Positions 21,358-32,700 of a DNA stretch of 64,000 nucleotides are shown here, in pieces. Under the pieces are notes generated by a model. It had not been told where the DNA came from. It saw only the letters and a program-made list of their open reading frames with translations, and made no database searches. Each line of letters opens with the position of its first letter. Positions within the stretch are counted from its first letter, which is position 1. A program made the translations under genes and the position numbers. This DNA is from Dictyostelium firmibasis (Eukaryota > Evosea > Eumycetozoa > Dictyosteliales > Dictyosteliaceae), in contig CM069766.1 in NCBI GenBank assembly GCA_036169595.1, positions 5,016,279-5,080,278 of the forward strand. Direction: 5' to 3'.

Positions 21358-22331
21358 AGTCAATAATTAAAACAAGTAAATCGAGTACTTCTAATTTGTT
21401 TATGAACTCTTGGCAACCATCAACCTTAAAGGTCTATGATTCAAACTACTCAAAGTTCCATTTCTTTTGTATTTTAAATCGTTTGGATCCATCAAAGATT
21501 ACTTTGGTAGTTTTTATGGACTATTTGACCTATTTATTCAAGCTACAACCTCCGTTAGCTTATTCAACAATTAACAGTCATCGTTCAATGCTTAATCAGT
21601 TGCTCATTCTTAGAAATCAATCTGAAATAGTTAATGATCCATTCATATCAAGAATAATGACTGGTATTCACAAGTTACGTCCAAGTAACTCAAAGTATAA
21701 TGAAATCTGGAATGCAAATCAAGTTTTCAAATACTTATCTACAATCAACGTTTATCCAAAGTTTACATACTCTGTTCTTCTACATAAGACTTTTGTTCTT
21801 TGTAAAATGTTTGGTTTAGCAAGATCATCTGACTTGATCAAATGGTCTTACAAGAATTTAATAATCACTGAACACTCAATTAAAGCTCCTGTTATCAATG
21901 CAAAAGAACAAAGGAATACAAAGAATGCTGATATTTCAATTCTAGAATTAACTTCATTAGATGAATCCAATGCAAGTATTTGTCCAGTTCTCCATCTTTC
22001 AAGATACCTCAAACACTCTGAACAAAGAAGAACTGCTTCTTCTGGTGATTCAGTATTCATTCTCCGTGATGGTAGTCCAGTTTCAGTCGAATATATAAAC
22101 TCTATAGTTTTATCAATACTCTCAAAATCAGGTATTGATATTACAAAGTTCAAATCTCACTCTACTCGTTCCGCTATGGCTTCTCTCTTGTTGTCCAGTA
22201 ATGTTCCATTCCATGTGGTCAAGAAACTAGGTCGTTGGAAATCAAATGATACAGTTGATAACTTTTATGACAAGAAAATCATTGGTGAAAAATCTGGTGG
22301 TTTCTTAAATAATGTAGTCCAACTTTCATAA
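21318..22331 (+). CDS. DIRS-I tyrosine recombinase
   Basis: 337 codons from METGDYS, intact. All catalytic residues (Arg in LARSSDLIKW, HSTRSA, Tyr in FYDKK) are present. The same frame is open upstream to 19245. Confidence 0.92.
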   Translation: METGDYSTFQSHVKSIIKTSKSSTSNLFMNSWQPSTLKVYDSNYSKFHFFCILNRLDPSKITLVVFMDYLTYLFKLQPPLAYSTINSHRSMLNQLLILRNQSEIVNDPFISRIMTGIHKLRPSNSKYNEIWNANQVFKYLSTINVYPKFTYSVLLHKTFVLCKMFGLARSSDLIKWSYKNLIITEHSIKAPVINAKEQRNTKNADISILELTSLDESNASICPVLHLSRYLKHSEQRRTASSGDSVFILRDGSPVSVEYINSIVLSILSKSGIDITKFKSHSTRSAMASLLLSSNVPFHVVKKLGRWKSNDTVDNFYDKKIIGEKSGGFLNNVVQLS

Positions 22332-22740
22332 ATTTAAATATATATATGATAATATAAATTAAAAATTTAAATAATTAAATTATATTTTATATTAAATATA
22401 TATATTTAAATTGGTCCCAACCCGCCCTCCCTTAGTCGGAATTCCATATAAATCAAATTGTTTTCAATATTTAGTGCCACTATTTATACTGTTTTTACTT
22501 TCTGAAAAATTTCGCAAAACTCAAAAAAATAGGTGCGTGACACGTGGCAACTTTTTTCAAACTCGAAATTTTTCATTTTTTCAATAATTTTTTCGAGCTA
22601 AAATATCTCCAGAAAATTCTCTTGAATTTCTCTGAAAATTATCTTAAATATTTGGGAATTTCAAATAAATAAATATATTCATAAATTTAAATATATATAT
22701 TTAATATAAAATATAATTTAATTATTTAAATTTTTAATTT
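22332..22740 (+). repeat. DIRS-I right inverted terminal repeat
   Basis: Same as 6334-6738 with a few substitutions (ggtcccaacccgccc instead of ggtcccagcccgccc). It ends at the outer fragment of the element C terminal repeat. Confidence 0.85.
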
Positions 22741-22815
22741 AAATCTGTGAAAGTATACACATCTTAAGTTTTGAAATTGTAATTTAATATTTAAATTTAA
22801 GTAAGTGAAAACACC
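22741..22815. repeat. Outer end of element C copy 1 terminal repeat
   Basis: aaatctgtgaaagtatacac through gaaaacacctc, identical to the inverted sequence at 41250-41331. It joins DIRS-II RT sequence at cattcggattatc. Confidence 0.85.
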
Positions 22816-24246
22816 TCATTCGGATTATCAACAGCTCCTCGAGTCTTCACAATGTTAATGAGACCAGTACTCCAAAGATTAAGAGAAATCAATGTATCAG
22901 TAATCGCTTACTTGGACGATCTTCTAATTGTTGGTTCAACAAAAGAAGAATGTATTCTCAACCTCAACAAAACAATGGACCTTTTATTAAAACTAGGATT
23001 CAAATTAAATCTAGAAAAGAGTGTTTTACAACCAACTCAAACAATAACATTTCTCGGCTTAGAAATCGATTCAATATCAATGAAATTGCTTGTCCCGGAG
23101 AAAAAGAAAAAGAGTGTCATCAAAGAAATCAGAAACTTTCTAAAACTGGATTCATGTTCTCTAAGAAAGTTAGCTGGTTTAAAAGGAAAGCTTATTGCAT
23201 TGAAAGATGCAGTAATACCATTCCGTCTATACACTCGACAAACAAACAAGTTCCATTGTCAAAGTTTAATTATCGCAAATGGAAATTGGGATCAATCATT
23301 TACAATCCCTCAAGAAGTAAAGATAGAAATATCAAATTGGTTAAAACTCTTAAACCAATGGAATGGAAAAGAAATAAGTCTTTTTCCAAGTTACGATTAT
23401 GTGTTAACAACAGATGCATCAGAATCAGGTGCAGGTGCAACTCTAAAGAAAGGAAACAAGCTCATACAAACTTGGTCTTTCCAATGGTCAACCGATCAAT
23501 CAAACATGTCATCGAATCGTCGAGAAATGCTTGCACTATTAATGGCATTTCAAAAACTTTGTCGAAAGTTAAAGAGCTGCAATCTAAAAGTTCAAACCGA
23601 CAACACAACAACCCTATCGTATATCAACCGTCAAGGTGGTCAAATCCAGAACCTATCGATTCTCTTCGAACAACTTTGGAAACAATGTCTCAAGAAGAAA
23701 ATCAATCTGATCGGGGAACACATTCCAGGATTCTTCAATGTCAAAGCCGATCACCTCAGTCGTCTATCAGAGATGAATCACAAATCATCCAAGCCGATCA
23801 AGAGTTACAACTGGCAACTCAAAAAAGAAGTGTTCAATCGAATTCAACTCCAATTCGGTCAAATTCAAATGGATCTGTTTGCATCTCATCTGAATCATCA
23901 AACAATCAACTACTCAACAATGAAAATGAATTCCCTTCAACTCGATTGGAGTCAATGGAACCAATGTCTCGCCTTTCCGCCTCCAATACTTTTGCCTTCT
24001 GTGATGGAGAAGATGAACTTATTGAGTTCGAAGATGGTTTCTATAATACTGATCTTTCCAATATGGAGGTCAGCAACTTGGTATCCAATGATTCAAGCTC
24101 AAGTTCCTCGTCATCATCGCCATCTGTTTCCTCAAGTACTGGGCACATTCCAGGAAGTATTGACCAAAGAATCAATTCAGTCAATACCAATTCAAATCCA
24201 ACAACGTTGGAAGTTGGGGATTATTCAACTTTCCAATCTTATGTAA
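22816..24246 (+). pseudogene. DIRS-II reverse transcriptase / RNase H, 5' truncated
   Basis: Starts at the FGLSTAPRVFT motif and keeps YLDDLL, the complete RNase H domain and the DLFASHLN C-terminal domain through to QLSNLM. The N-terminal 140 or so residues, including KLDIKKAYLH, are absent because of the element C insertion. Confidence 0.9.
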
Positions 24247-24290
24247 AATCTATAATTGGAACTCAAAAGTCAAGTACATCTACCTTGTTT

Positions 24291-24689
24291 ATGAACTCTT
24301 GGCAACCTTCTACACTCAAGGTTTATGATTCAAATTATTCAAAATTTTTCAATTTCTGTTCGAAAAACAATCTCAAACCTTCAAACATAACATTGGTAGT
24401 TTTCATGGATTATCTTACATATCTATTCAAGTTACAACCTCCATTAGCATATTCAACAATCAACAGCCATCGTTCAATGTTAAATCAATTATTAATTCTA
24501 AAGAATCAATCTGAAATTGTTAATGACCCATTCATTACAAGAATTATGACTGGTATCCATAAATTGCGTCCAACAAACACAAAATATAACGAAATTTGGG
24601 ATGCAAATCAAGTGTTCAAATACTTATCAACAATTAAATTGTATCCAAAGTTTACATACATATCTCTTTTACACAAAACAATTGTTTTA
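24291..24689 (+). pseudogene. DIRS-II tyrosine recombinase, truncated
   Basis: N-terminal 130 codons from MNSWQPS to LLHKTIVL, then cut by the left repeat of the next DIRS-I. All catalytic residues lie downstream and are missing. Confidence 0.9.
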
Positions 24690-25099
24690 TATTATCATAT
24701 ATATATTTAAATTTATGAATATATTTATTTATTTGAAATTCCCAAATATTTAAGATAATTTTCAGAGAAATTCAAGAGAATTTTCTGGAGATATTTTAGC
24801 TCGAAAAAATTATTGAAAAAATGAAAAATTTCGAGTTTGAAAAAAGTTGCCACGTGTCACGCACCTATTTTTTTGAGTTTTGCGAAATTTTTCAGAAAGT
24901 AAAAACAGTATAAATAGTGGCACTAAATATTGAAAACAATTTGATTTATTTTATTTGGGAATTCCTCCTATATATATTTAAGATACACACATAATTTATA
25001 CAAATAATTAAAAAAAAAAAAAAAAAAAAAAAAATTCTTTTATTAATTTAATACTTTTTCTCTATCTCTATAAAAATAATTTTAGATATCAATAAAATA

Positions 25100-26101
25100 A
25101 TGTCTACCACCGATAATAATAACCACGCTAGTAGCTCTACCGAAAATAATTCTAATTCTTATGAAACTAGAATGAAATCACTTGAGGATCAAATCTCCAA
25201 TCTCTCATTAGCTTTTACCAGATATATGAAAGAGCCAATCAGAGAGTCGTACAGTAACTCTGATAATCAACGTTCTAATGATGAATCTGAAACTGAGAAT
25301 GAACAAGGTGATGATCAATCTATCGATCCAGTCGATGTTCCAACTGATTATCAACTATCAGAATCATTGCTTGCTAACTACAAACATTTAATCAATAATC
25401 AAGGTTTGTTAGTTGAAGAAAAATGTATCCTTAAGAAGAACGAAATCGCTGATGTTAACAAGATCTTTTGCTTTCCATCTAACTTCCAAGTGAATGTAGC
25501 TCCATTCGGTACTCCAGAAGGTATATCTGCTTCATCGAATCTCAAGAATAATGATACCGACTTATACATTGTGGAAAAGAGAATCAATGATATTTTGAAA
25601 CCAATCCTTTTACTTTCAAGTATGATATCATCCGATAAAACTGATATCGATACCGAACTCTTAGGTTACTTAGCTGACTCGTCAATTCAATTAGTTGTTA
25701 GTGCTCAAGCAACATTAGCTCGTGTTCGTCGTAACAACATCTCAAAAGAAATCTACGGTTCCGAAGTGGTTCAACCAATCAAGATCAAAGACACTCCAAA
25801 GATGTTTGATGATACCGAATCTGAACGTGTAAGAAAGTTAGCAAAGTCAATTAGAAAGAACAATGAAGCCAAACAATCATTGTTAAAAGTTAACAATCAA
25901 TCAAAGTCAAACTTTAAGAAATCAACCAACACAGGTGGTAATAACACTACTGGAAGTAGTAGTTCGAATAACAAGTCCAGTAGTGGGAGTAATGGCCGAT
26001 CCAACAACTTCAATGGGTCCCAAAGTAATGCTGCATCAGGTAGCAGCAATACCAAGTCTGGAAACGGTACCAATTATCGTTTTCAGAAGAACAAGAAGTA
26101 A
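25100..26101 (+). CDS. DIRS-I ORF1, gag-like protein
   Basis: 333 codons, intact, differing by a few substitutions from 2412-3413 (for example YSNSDN for YRNSDN). Same coiled segment, central domain and Gly/Ser/Asn tail. Confidence 0.88.
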   Translation: MSTTDNNNHASSSTENNSNSYETRMKSLEDQISNLSLAFTRYMKEPIRESYSNSDNQRSNDESETENEQGDDQSIDPVDVPTDYQLSESLLANYKHLINNQGLLVEEKCILKKNEIADVNKIFCFPSNFQVNVAPFGTPEGISASSNLKNNDTDLYIVEKRINDILKPILLLSSMISSDKTDIDTELLGYLADSSIQLVVSAQATLARVRRNNISKEIYGSEVVQPIKIKDTPKMFDDTESERVRKLAKSIRKNNEAKQSLLKVNNQSKSNFKKSTNTGGNNTTGSSSSNNKSSSGSNGRSNNFNGSQSNAASGSSNTKSGNGTNYRFQKNKK

Positions 26102-28053
26102 ACTTACCAGTAGGTGGACGTCTCGTCCACTTCAAACAAGTTTGGAAAGAATTGGGTCTTCCAAACTTTTGTCAAGAAGTAGTAAACGGATTAAAGGTTC
26201 CACTACTTTCAAACTTCAAACCGATGCTGAACCCAATTCCGATTTCAATTCCAGAGGGTCCAAAATCAGATTGTATAACAAACGAAGTACAAGATTTATT
26301 AAAAGACAATGCAATAGAACAAGTACTTCCAAACCGTCACTCCCAACTCGTTTTTTACTCCAACGTGTTTACGGTTCCAAAAGTTGGAACGAATTTACAT
26401 CGTCCAGTACTAGATCTAAAGAGGTTAAACCTTTTTATAAAAAATCAATCATTCAAGATGGAAGGTCTAAAGAATCTGTCTTCAATGGTAAAGCAAGGTT
26501 ACTACATGGTAAAACTCGATATCAAGAAAGCTTATCTCCATGTATTAGTCGACGAAAGTTATCGAGATTTATTCTGATTCGTTTGGAAAGGAACTCATTA
26601 CAGATGGAGAACAATGCCATTCGGGTTATCGTCAGCTCCTCGAATCTTTACAATGTTAATGAGACCAGTACTCCGAATGCTAAGAGATATCAACATTTCC
26701 GTAATCGCCTACTTAGACGATCTTCTAATCGTTGGTTCAACAAAAGAAGAATGTTTAAACAACCTCAACCAAACAATGAATCTGTTAGTCAAACTCGGAT
26801 TCAAGTTGAATCTAGAAAAGAGTGTTCTCGAGCCAACTCAATCAATAACGTTTCTAGGATTACAAATCGATTCAATATCAATGAAGTTACTTGTTCCAAA
26901 AGAAAAGAAGAAGAGTATCATCAAAGATATCAGGAACTTTCTAAAACTCGAAAGTTGTACTCTAAGAAAGTTAGCTGGTTTAAAAGGAAAACTGATTGCA
27001 TTGAAAGATGCAGTAATACCATTCCGCTTGTACACTCGTCAAACAAACAAGTTTCATTGTCAAAGTCTGAAACTAGCAAATGGAAATTGGGATCAATCAT
27101 TTCCAATTTCTCAAGATGTCAAGAAAGAAATTTCAAATTGGTTAACTCTCTTAAACCAATGGAATGGAAAAGAAATAAGTCTGTTTCCAAGTTACGATTA
27201 TGTTCTAACAACAGATGCATCAGAATCAGGTGCAGGTGCAGGTGCAACTTTAATGAAAGACAACAAAGTCATCAAAACTTGGTCGTTCCAGTGGTCAGAA
27301 GTCCAATCAAACATGTCATCGAACCGTCGAGAAATGCTTGCTCTACTAATGGCATTTCAAACTCTATGTCGGAAGTTGAACAATTGCAATCTAAAGATTC
27401 AAACCGACAACACAACAACTCTCTCGTATGTCAATCGCCAAGGTGGTCAGATTCAAGATCTATCGATTCTCTTCGAACAGCTCTGGAAACAATGTCTCAA
27501 GAAGAAAATCAATCTGATCGGGGAACACATTCCAGGATTCTTCAATGTCAAAGCCGATCACCTCAGTCGTCTATCAGAGATGAATCACAAATCATCCAAG
27601 ACGATCAAGAGTTACAACTGGCAACTCAAGAAAGAAGTGTTCAATCGAATTCAACTTCAATTCGGTCAAATTCAAATGGATCTATTTGCTTCACACTTCA
27701 ACCATCAAACAATCAATTACTCAACCATGAAAATGAATGCTCTACAACTCGATTGGAGTCAATGGAATCAATGTCTAGCGTTCCCACCTCCAATACTTTT
27801 ACCTTCTGTGATGGAGAAGATGAACTTATTGAGTTCGAAGATGGTTTCTATAATACTGATCTTCCCGATTTGGAGGTCAGCAACTTGGTATCCGATGATT
27901 CAAGCTCAAGTTCCTCGTCATCATCGCCATCTGTTCCCTCAAGTACTAGGTACGTTTCAAGAAGTATTGACAAAAGAATCGATAGAGTCAATACCAATTC
28001 AAATTCAGCAACGATGGAAACTGGGGATTATTCGACTTTCCAATCTCATGTAA
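26086..28053 (+). pseudogene. DIRS-I reverse transcriptase / RNase H with nonsense codon
   Basis: Collinear with the intact copies, but Arg (CGA) after RDLF has become TGA at 26575-26577, before the FGLSSAPR and YLDDLL motifs. It also has an in-frame 6-bp duplication giving GAGAGATL in the first RNase H motif. RT from this copy would be truncated and dead; the element could move only with RT supplied in trans. Confidence 0.92.
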
Positions 28054-29027
28054 AGTCAATAATTAAAACAAGTAAATCGAGTACTTCGAATTTGTTTATG
28101 AACTCTTGGCAACCATCAACCTTAAAGGTCTATGATTCAAACTACTCAAAGTTCCATTTCTTTTGTATTTTAAATCGTTTGGATCCATCAAAGATTACTT
28201 TGGTAGTTTTTATGGACTATTTGACCTATTTATTCAAGCTACAACCTCCGTTAGCTTATTCAACAATTAACAGTCATCGTTCAATGCTTAATCAGTTGCT
28301 CATTCTTAGAAATCAATCTGAAATCGTTAATGATCCGTTCATAACAAGAATAATGACTGGTATTCACAAGTTACGTCCAAGTAACTCAAAGTATAATGAA
28401 ATCTGGAATGCAAATCAAGTTTTCAAATACTTATCTACAATCAACGTTTATCCAAAGTTTACATACTCTGTTCTTCTACATAAGACTTTTGTGCTTTGTA
28501 AAATGTTTGGTTTAGCAAGGTCATCTGACTTGGTCAAATGGTCTTACAAGAATTTAATAATCACTGAACACTCAATTAAAGCTCCTGTTATCAATGCAAA
28601 AGAACAAAGGAATACAAAGAATGCTGATATATCAATTCTAGAATTTACTTCATTAGATGAATCCAATGCAAGTATTTGTCCAGTTCTCCATCTTTCAAGA
28701 TACCTCAAACACTCTGAGCAAAGAAGAACTGCTTCATCTGGTGATTCAGTATTCATTCTCCGTGATGGTAGTCCAGTTTCAGTCGAATATATAAACTCTA
28801 TAGTTTTATCAATACTCTCAAAATCAGGTATTGATATTACAAAGTTCAAATCTCACTCTACTCGTTCCGCTATGGCTTCTCTCTTGTTGTCCAGTAATGT
28901 TCCATTCCATGTGGTCAAGAAACTAGGTCGTTGGAAATCAAATGATACAGTTGATAACTTTTATGACAAGAAAATCATTGGTGAAAAATCTGGTGGTTTC
29001 TTAAATAATGTAGTCCAACTTTCATAA
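28014..29027 (+). CDS. DIRS-I tyrosine recombinase
   Basis: 337 codons from METGDYS, intact, with LARSSDLVKW, HSTRSA and FYDKK. The long upstream frame is open from 25935 (1030 codons) despite the RT nonsense mutation in the other frame. Confidence 0.92.
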   Translation: METGDYSTFQSHVKSIIKTSKSSTSNLFMNSWQPSTLKVYDSNYSKFHFFCILNRLDPSKITLVVFMDYLTYLFKLQPPLAYSTINSHRSMLNQLLILRNQSEIVNDPFITRIMTGIHKLRPSNSKYNEIWNANQVFKYLSTINVYPKFTYSVLLHKTFVLCKMFGLARSSDLVKWSYKNLIITEHSIKAPVINAKEQRNTKNADISILEFTSLDESNASICPVLHLSRYLKHSEQRRTASSGDSVFILRDGSPVSVEYINSIVLSILSKSGIDITKFKSHSTRSAMASLLLSSNVPFHVVKKLGRWKSNDTVDNFYDKKIIGEKSGGFLNNVVQLS

Positions 29028-29440
29028 ATTTAAATATATATATGATAATATAAATTAAAAATTTAAATAATTAAATTATATTTTATATTAAATATATATA
29101 TTTAAATTGGTCCCAACCCGCCCTCCCTTAGTCGGAATTCCATATAAATCAAATTGTTTTCAATATTTAGTGCCACTATTTATACTGTTTTTACTTTCTG
29201 AAAAATTTCTCAAAACTCAAAAAAATAGGTGCGTGACACGTGGCAACTTTTTTCAAACTCGAAATTTTTCATTTTTTCAATAATATTTTCGAGCTAAAAA
29301 ACCTCCAGAAAATTCATTTGAATTTCTCTGAAAATTATCTTAAATATTTGGGAATAATCAAATAAATAAATATATTCATAAATTTAAATATATATATTTA
29401 ATATAAAATATAATTTAATTATTAATTTTTTAATTAATCG
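29028..29440 (+). repeat. DIRS-I right inverted terminal repeat
   Basis: Same as 22332-22740. It ends in taattattaattttttaatt before the sequence composition changes. Confidence 0.85.
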
Positions 29441-30656
29441 AAAATTTAAAAACGAAAAAGTTGGGTAAGGAGTAAAAAAGGTACGGGTTGGTGAGCAGGC
29501 TGTATTTCTTTTTTAAGTCTACTGCCTGCCCTTGGTCCACCGTGCTTCTCTGTTTTGACGGACTTATTGGGGGAGCTGTTAAAAGGGCTTGTCAAAGACA
29601 AATTTTGCTGTAGCCATTAAACATTGTAATCTTGTCTAGATGAGCGTAAAGTCAATGTGAAAAATTTTTTGATTTAAATTGTATAAAAATCGTTCATTAT
29701 TATGTAGATTGGTATCATTGCAATCTTAAGCTTTCATTATTTCTTAAATACATTATAAAGCTAAAAATACAATGAGTAAAAAACATTACATGTTACGTTA
29801 TTGAATGTTATACTTGTGGGGATAGTTAATTTATCTTATGCCAGAAATCGTTCAGAAGCTTATCCTAATAAACCTGATCAAACTAGCAACATTAAGTTTG
29901 GCCCACATTTAGGCGCAGGAATCCTGTCGGGAATGGCTCGGTAGTGTATGAGCGTTTCCACCGTTTTTCCATCAAAAAAACTATTTTCTTTCTCTCCAAT
30001 TTCATAAAATAGTTTCAAAATGTTTTCGCGTAAAATCTTTCGTTGGTGCCTATGCTGACGTAGCTTTTTGACCACTAGGCCACGATTGGGGGAACAAAGG
30101 AAAGAAAAATAAGCAATCAGTGTAATGACCAAAACAATCCAGGGGCCTGTCGGCATACCCGGGATGATGTAGGAAACAAAGCTGCCTGCTAGGCCTGATA
30201 GGGCTCCAAATGTTGCGGCTAATATAATCAATGTGCTTAGTTTTTCAGTCCAAAACCGTACGAAGGCACCTAGGGCTAAAGCAAAGGATGCTTCGTTTTC
30301 ATGATCATAAAAGCAATGCATATACCCGGAAAGGCGGCATGCGCGGTAGCATCACCAAGTAGGGCTTTTTTCTTTAGAAAGGCAAAGACGCCTACAATGG
30401 CTGAGCTACTGGTGAGTAACATGGTTCCTAAAACAACATAGCGAATGTTGGGATCTGAGAGGGTAAAGAACTTAAAAATAGGACCCATGTTGACCATGAC
30501 TTCTGTTGGGTGTTTATTAAATATTTGTGTTGAAATGACATCGTAAGCCGTCTTGGTTGTATTGAACAGTTGACTCATCAGGTTGTTTCTTTTAATGGAA
30601 ATTCTGTGGTTTTCATCAGCTCACTCACTTCGCTTAGAATGGTTAGTTTTCCACCA
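29441..30656. other. Bacterial-type DNA fragment I
   Basis: Composition shifts to about 40% GC, with intron-free coding similar to bacteria. It lies between a DIRS-I right repeat and an inverted DIRS-I repeat. 29441-29840 has no clear gene. The permease remnant fills the rest, and 30580-30656 is unassigned. Likely from a Bacteroidetes endosymbiont, or an assembly chimera. Confidence 0.65.
29878..30578 (-). pseudogene. Metal ABC transporter permease remnant (ZnuB/MntB/TroC family)
   Basis: The first 100 codons (30578-30276) begin MSQLFNTTKTAYD and include a membrane helix (VVLGTMLLTSSSAIVGVFAF) and the family motif GDATAHAAFPGICIAF. A shift into the frame 30321-29878 continues with LGAF, then jumps to the C-terminal region (WTEKLSTLIILAATFGALSG, IPGMPTGPWIVLV, RGLVVKK). 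The middle helices, about 120-150 residues, are missing. Family members import Mn, Zn or Fe across the inner membrane with an ATPase and a binding protein. With a frameshift and an internal deletion this is dead. Family assignment from motifs. Confidence 0.75.
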
Positions 30657-30659
30657 TAA

Positions 30660-31018
30660 GTTAAAAATTTAAATAATTAAATTATATTTTATATTAAATA
30701 TATATATTTAAATTTAAGAATATATTTATTTATTTGAAATTCCCAAATATTTAAGATAATTTTCAGAGAAATTCAAGAGAATTTTCTGGAGATATTTTAG
30801 CTCGAAAAAATTATTGAAAAAATGAAAAATTTCGAGTTTGAAAAAAGTTGCCACGTGTCACGCACCTATTTTTTTGAGTTTTGAGAAATTTTTCAGAAAG
30901 TAAAAACAGTATAAATAGTGGCACTAAATATTGAAAACAATTTGATTTATATGGAATTCCGACTAAGGGAGGGCGGGCTGGGACCAATTTAAATATATAT
31001 ATTTAATATAAAATATAA
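30660..31018 (-). repeat. Isolated DIRS-I right terminal repeat, inverted
   Basis: Reverse complement of the right repeat, including the block actaagggagggcgggctgg, TATA box and CACGTG site. The element body is absent: element D copy 2 follows at 31019. Could be the end of a minus-strand DIRS-I broken by later insertions. Confidence 0.75.
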
Positions 31019-31310
31019 CCCTCCGAAATTTCCTTAAAATTGAACCATATTATAATTGAAATCTAAAATTACTATAAACTTAATTAATGAATGAAAAAAA
31101 TTGTATATGTGGTAAAAAAAGTAAAAATAAAAATAAAAAATAAAAAAATATTATTTTTATTTTTTGGAATTTTCCTAAACACACACCACATTCAAAAATC
31201 ACCACGTTCAAGTAGCAGGAATTAACAGATACTACCTGACACAACTTCTGAAAACCGTACGGGGTAAGTGTGTGTTAATATATATATTAAATACAATATA
31301 TATTTTTTAA

Positions 31311-31505
31311 TAATTTAAAAATTTAATTCATTAAATTATATTTTATATTAAATATATATATTTATATTATGAATACATTTATTTATTTGATTATTCCCAA
31401 ATATTTAAGATAATTTTTAAATTTTTAAAAATTTCGCGCAAAGTGTGGTGTAGGGTGTGTTAAAATTTCCCGCGCAAATAAGTGCGCCAAAAAGTGGGGG
31501 AAAAA

Positions 31506-31539
<34 letters not shown>

Positions 31540-31720
31540 GTTGAAATTTTTACAGACGAATGCATTTCATTATAAATACCACACAGAAACTTTTACAATT
31601 TGATTTATTGAATTCCGACTAGGGAGGGTGGGTTGGGGCTAATATAAATATATATATTTAATATAAAATATAATTTAATGAATTAAATTTTTAATTTATA
31701 TTATCATATATATATTTATA
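31311..31720 (-). repeat. DIRS-II right inverted terminal repeat
   Basis: Contains gcgcaaataagtgcgcc, a poly(T) tract, TATA-like tataaatacc near 31572 and the block gactagggagggtgggttgg. Inverted relative to 35700-36103. Confidence 0.8.
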
Positions 31721-32656
31721 TTATGAAAGTTTGACTACAGTATTTAAGAAACCACCAGATTTTTCACCAATAATTCTTTTATCATAAAAGGTATCTATTG
31801 TTTCATTTGATTTCCAACGACCCATTTTCTTGACGACATGAAATGGTACATTGTTAGACAATAACAGAGAGGCCATAGCGGAACGAGTAGAGTGAGATTT
31901 GAACTTTGTAATATCAATACCTGATTTAGAGAGGTATGATTTGACAAGAGAATTAATATTATCTATTGATATTGGATCACCATTTGATAAAATAAAAACA
32001 GAGTTACAAGATTTTGTAGTTCTTTTAGGTTCAGCACTTTTAAGATATCTTCTAAGATGAAGTACTGGACAAACACTTGAATTAGAGTCATCTAATGACG
32101 TTAATTCAATTACTGAAATATTAGCAGTATTATTCTTTGAATTTCTTTGTTCTTTTGCATTAATAACTGGTCCTTTGATATAGTGTTCATCAATGTGTAA
32201 ATCGTTGAAAGACCATTTAATTAAATCTGATGATCTTGCTAAACTAAACATTTTACATAATACAATTGTTTTGTGTAAAAGAGATATGTATGTAAACTTT
32301 GGATACAATTTAATTGTTGATAAGTATTTGAACACTTGATTTGCATCCCAAATTTCGTTATATTTTGTGTTTGTTGGACGCAATTTATGGATACCAGTCA
32401 TAATTCTTGTAATGAAAGGGTCATTAACAATTTCAGATTGATTCTTTAGAACTAATAATTGATTTAACATTGAACGATGGCTGTTGATTGTTGAATATGC
32501 TAATGGAGGTTGTAACTTGAATAGATATGTAAGATAATCCATGAAAACTACCAATGTTATGTTTGAAGGTTTGAGATTGTTTTTCGAACAGAAATTGAAA
32601 AATTTTGAATAATTTGAATCATAAACCTTGAGTGTAGAAGGTTGCCAAGAGTTCAT
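31721..32656 (-). CDS. DIRS-II tyrosine recombinase
   Basis: 311 residues from the ATG of MNSWQPSTLKVYD. The catalytic residues are Arg in LARSSDLIKW, HSTRSA, GRWKS and Tyr in FYDKR. PVLHLRRYLKS is intact here, unlike the copy at 1009. The same frame is open upstream to 34918 (1065 codons), across the whole RT gene and into gag, as in subfamily I. Confidence 0.92.
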   Translation of the reverse strand: MNSWQPSTLKVYDSNYSKFFNFCSKNNLKPSNITLVVFMDYLTYLFKLQPPLAYSTINSHRSMLNQLLVLKNQSEIVNDPFITRIMTGIHKLRPTNTKYNEIWDANQVFKYLSTIKLYPKFTYISLLHKTIVLCKMFSLARSSDLIKWSFNDLHIDEHYIKGPVINAKEQRNSKNNTANISVIELTSLDDSNSSVCPVLHLRRYLKSAEPKRTTKSCNSVFILSNGDPISIDNINSLVKSYLSKSGIDITKFKSHSTRSAMASLLLSNNVPFHVVKKMGRWKSNETIDTFYDKRIIGEKSGGFLNTVVKLS

Positions 32657-32700
32657 AAACAAGGTAGATGTACTTGACTTTTGAGTTCCAATTATAGATT

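Larger units (their letters stand above)
15552..22740 (+). mobile_element. DIRS-I retrotransposon, full length, interrupted by element D
   Basis: Left repeat 15552-15880, gag split at 16282/18733, RT/RNase H to 21357, recombinase to 22331, right repeat to 22740. Its flanks (..caaaaattaaattt before and aaatctgtgaaagt after) are contiguous in element C copy 2, so it integrated inside C's terminal repeat. Apart from element D, all reading frames are open. Confidence 0.9.
10121..22815. mobile_element. Element C copy 1: Harbinger-like DNA transposon, multiply interrupted
   Basis: Two divergent genes: a chromodomain/DDE transposase (minus, 13879 to 10169) and a putative Myb/SANT-like protein (plus, 14399-15474). 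Compared with copy 2, its left terminal repeat is replaced by a DIRS-II end near 10121, element E splits the transposase gene, and a DIRS-I (15552-22740) lies inside the right terminal repeat. The outer end of that repeat reappears at 22741-22815, identical to the copy 2 repeat at 41250-41331. It abuts DIRS-II RT sequence, so C inserted into a DIRS-II RT gene. Confidence 0.8.
22816..24689 (+). mobile_element. DIRS-II 3' half, host of element C and of a DIRS-I
   Basis: Begins within the RT gene at FGLSTAPR, where element C inserted, and ends within the recombinase gene, where the DIRS-I at 24690 begins. Its 5' half must lie left of the window, and its 3' end is not seen after 29440. Confidence 0.85.
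24690..29440 (+). mobile_element. DIRS-I retrotransposon, complete but with an RT stop
   Basis: Left repeat, gag 25100-26101, RT with one nonsense codon, recombinase to 29027, right repeat to about 29440. It inserted into a DIRS-II recombinase gene on the left; on the right it borders bacterial-type DNA. Confidence 0.9.
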
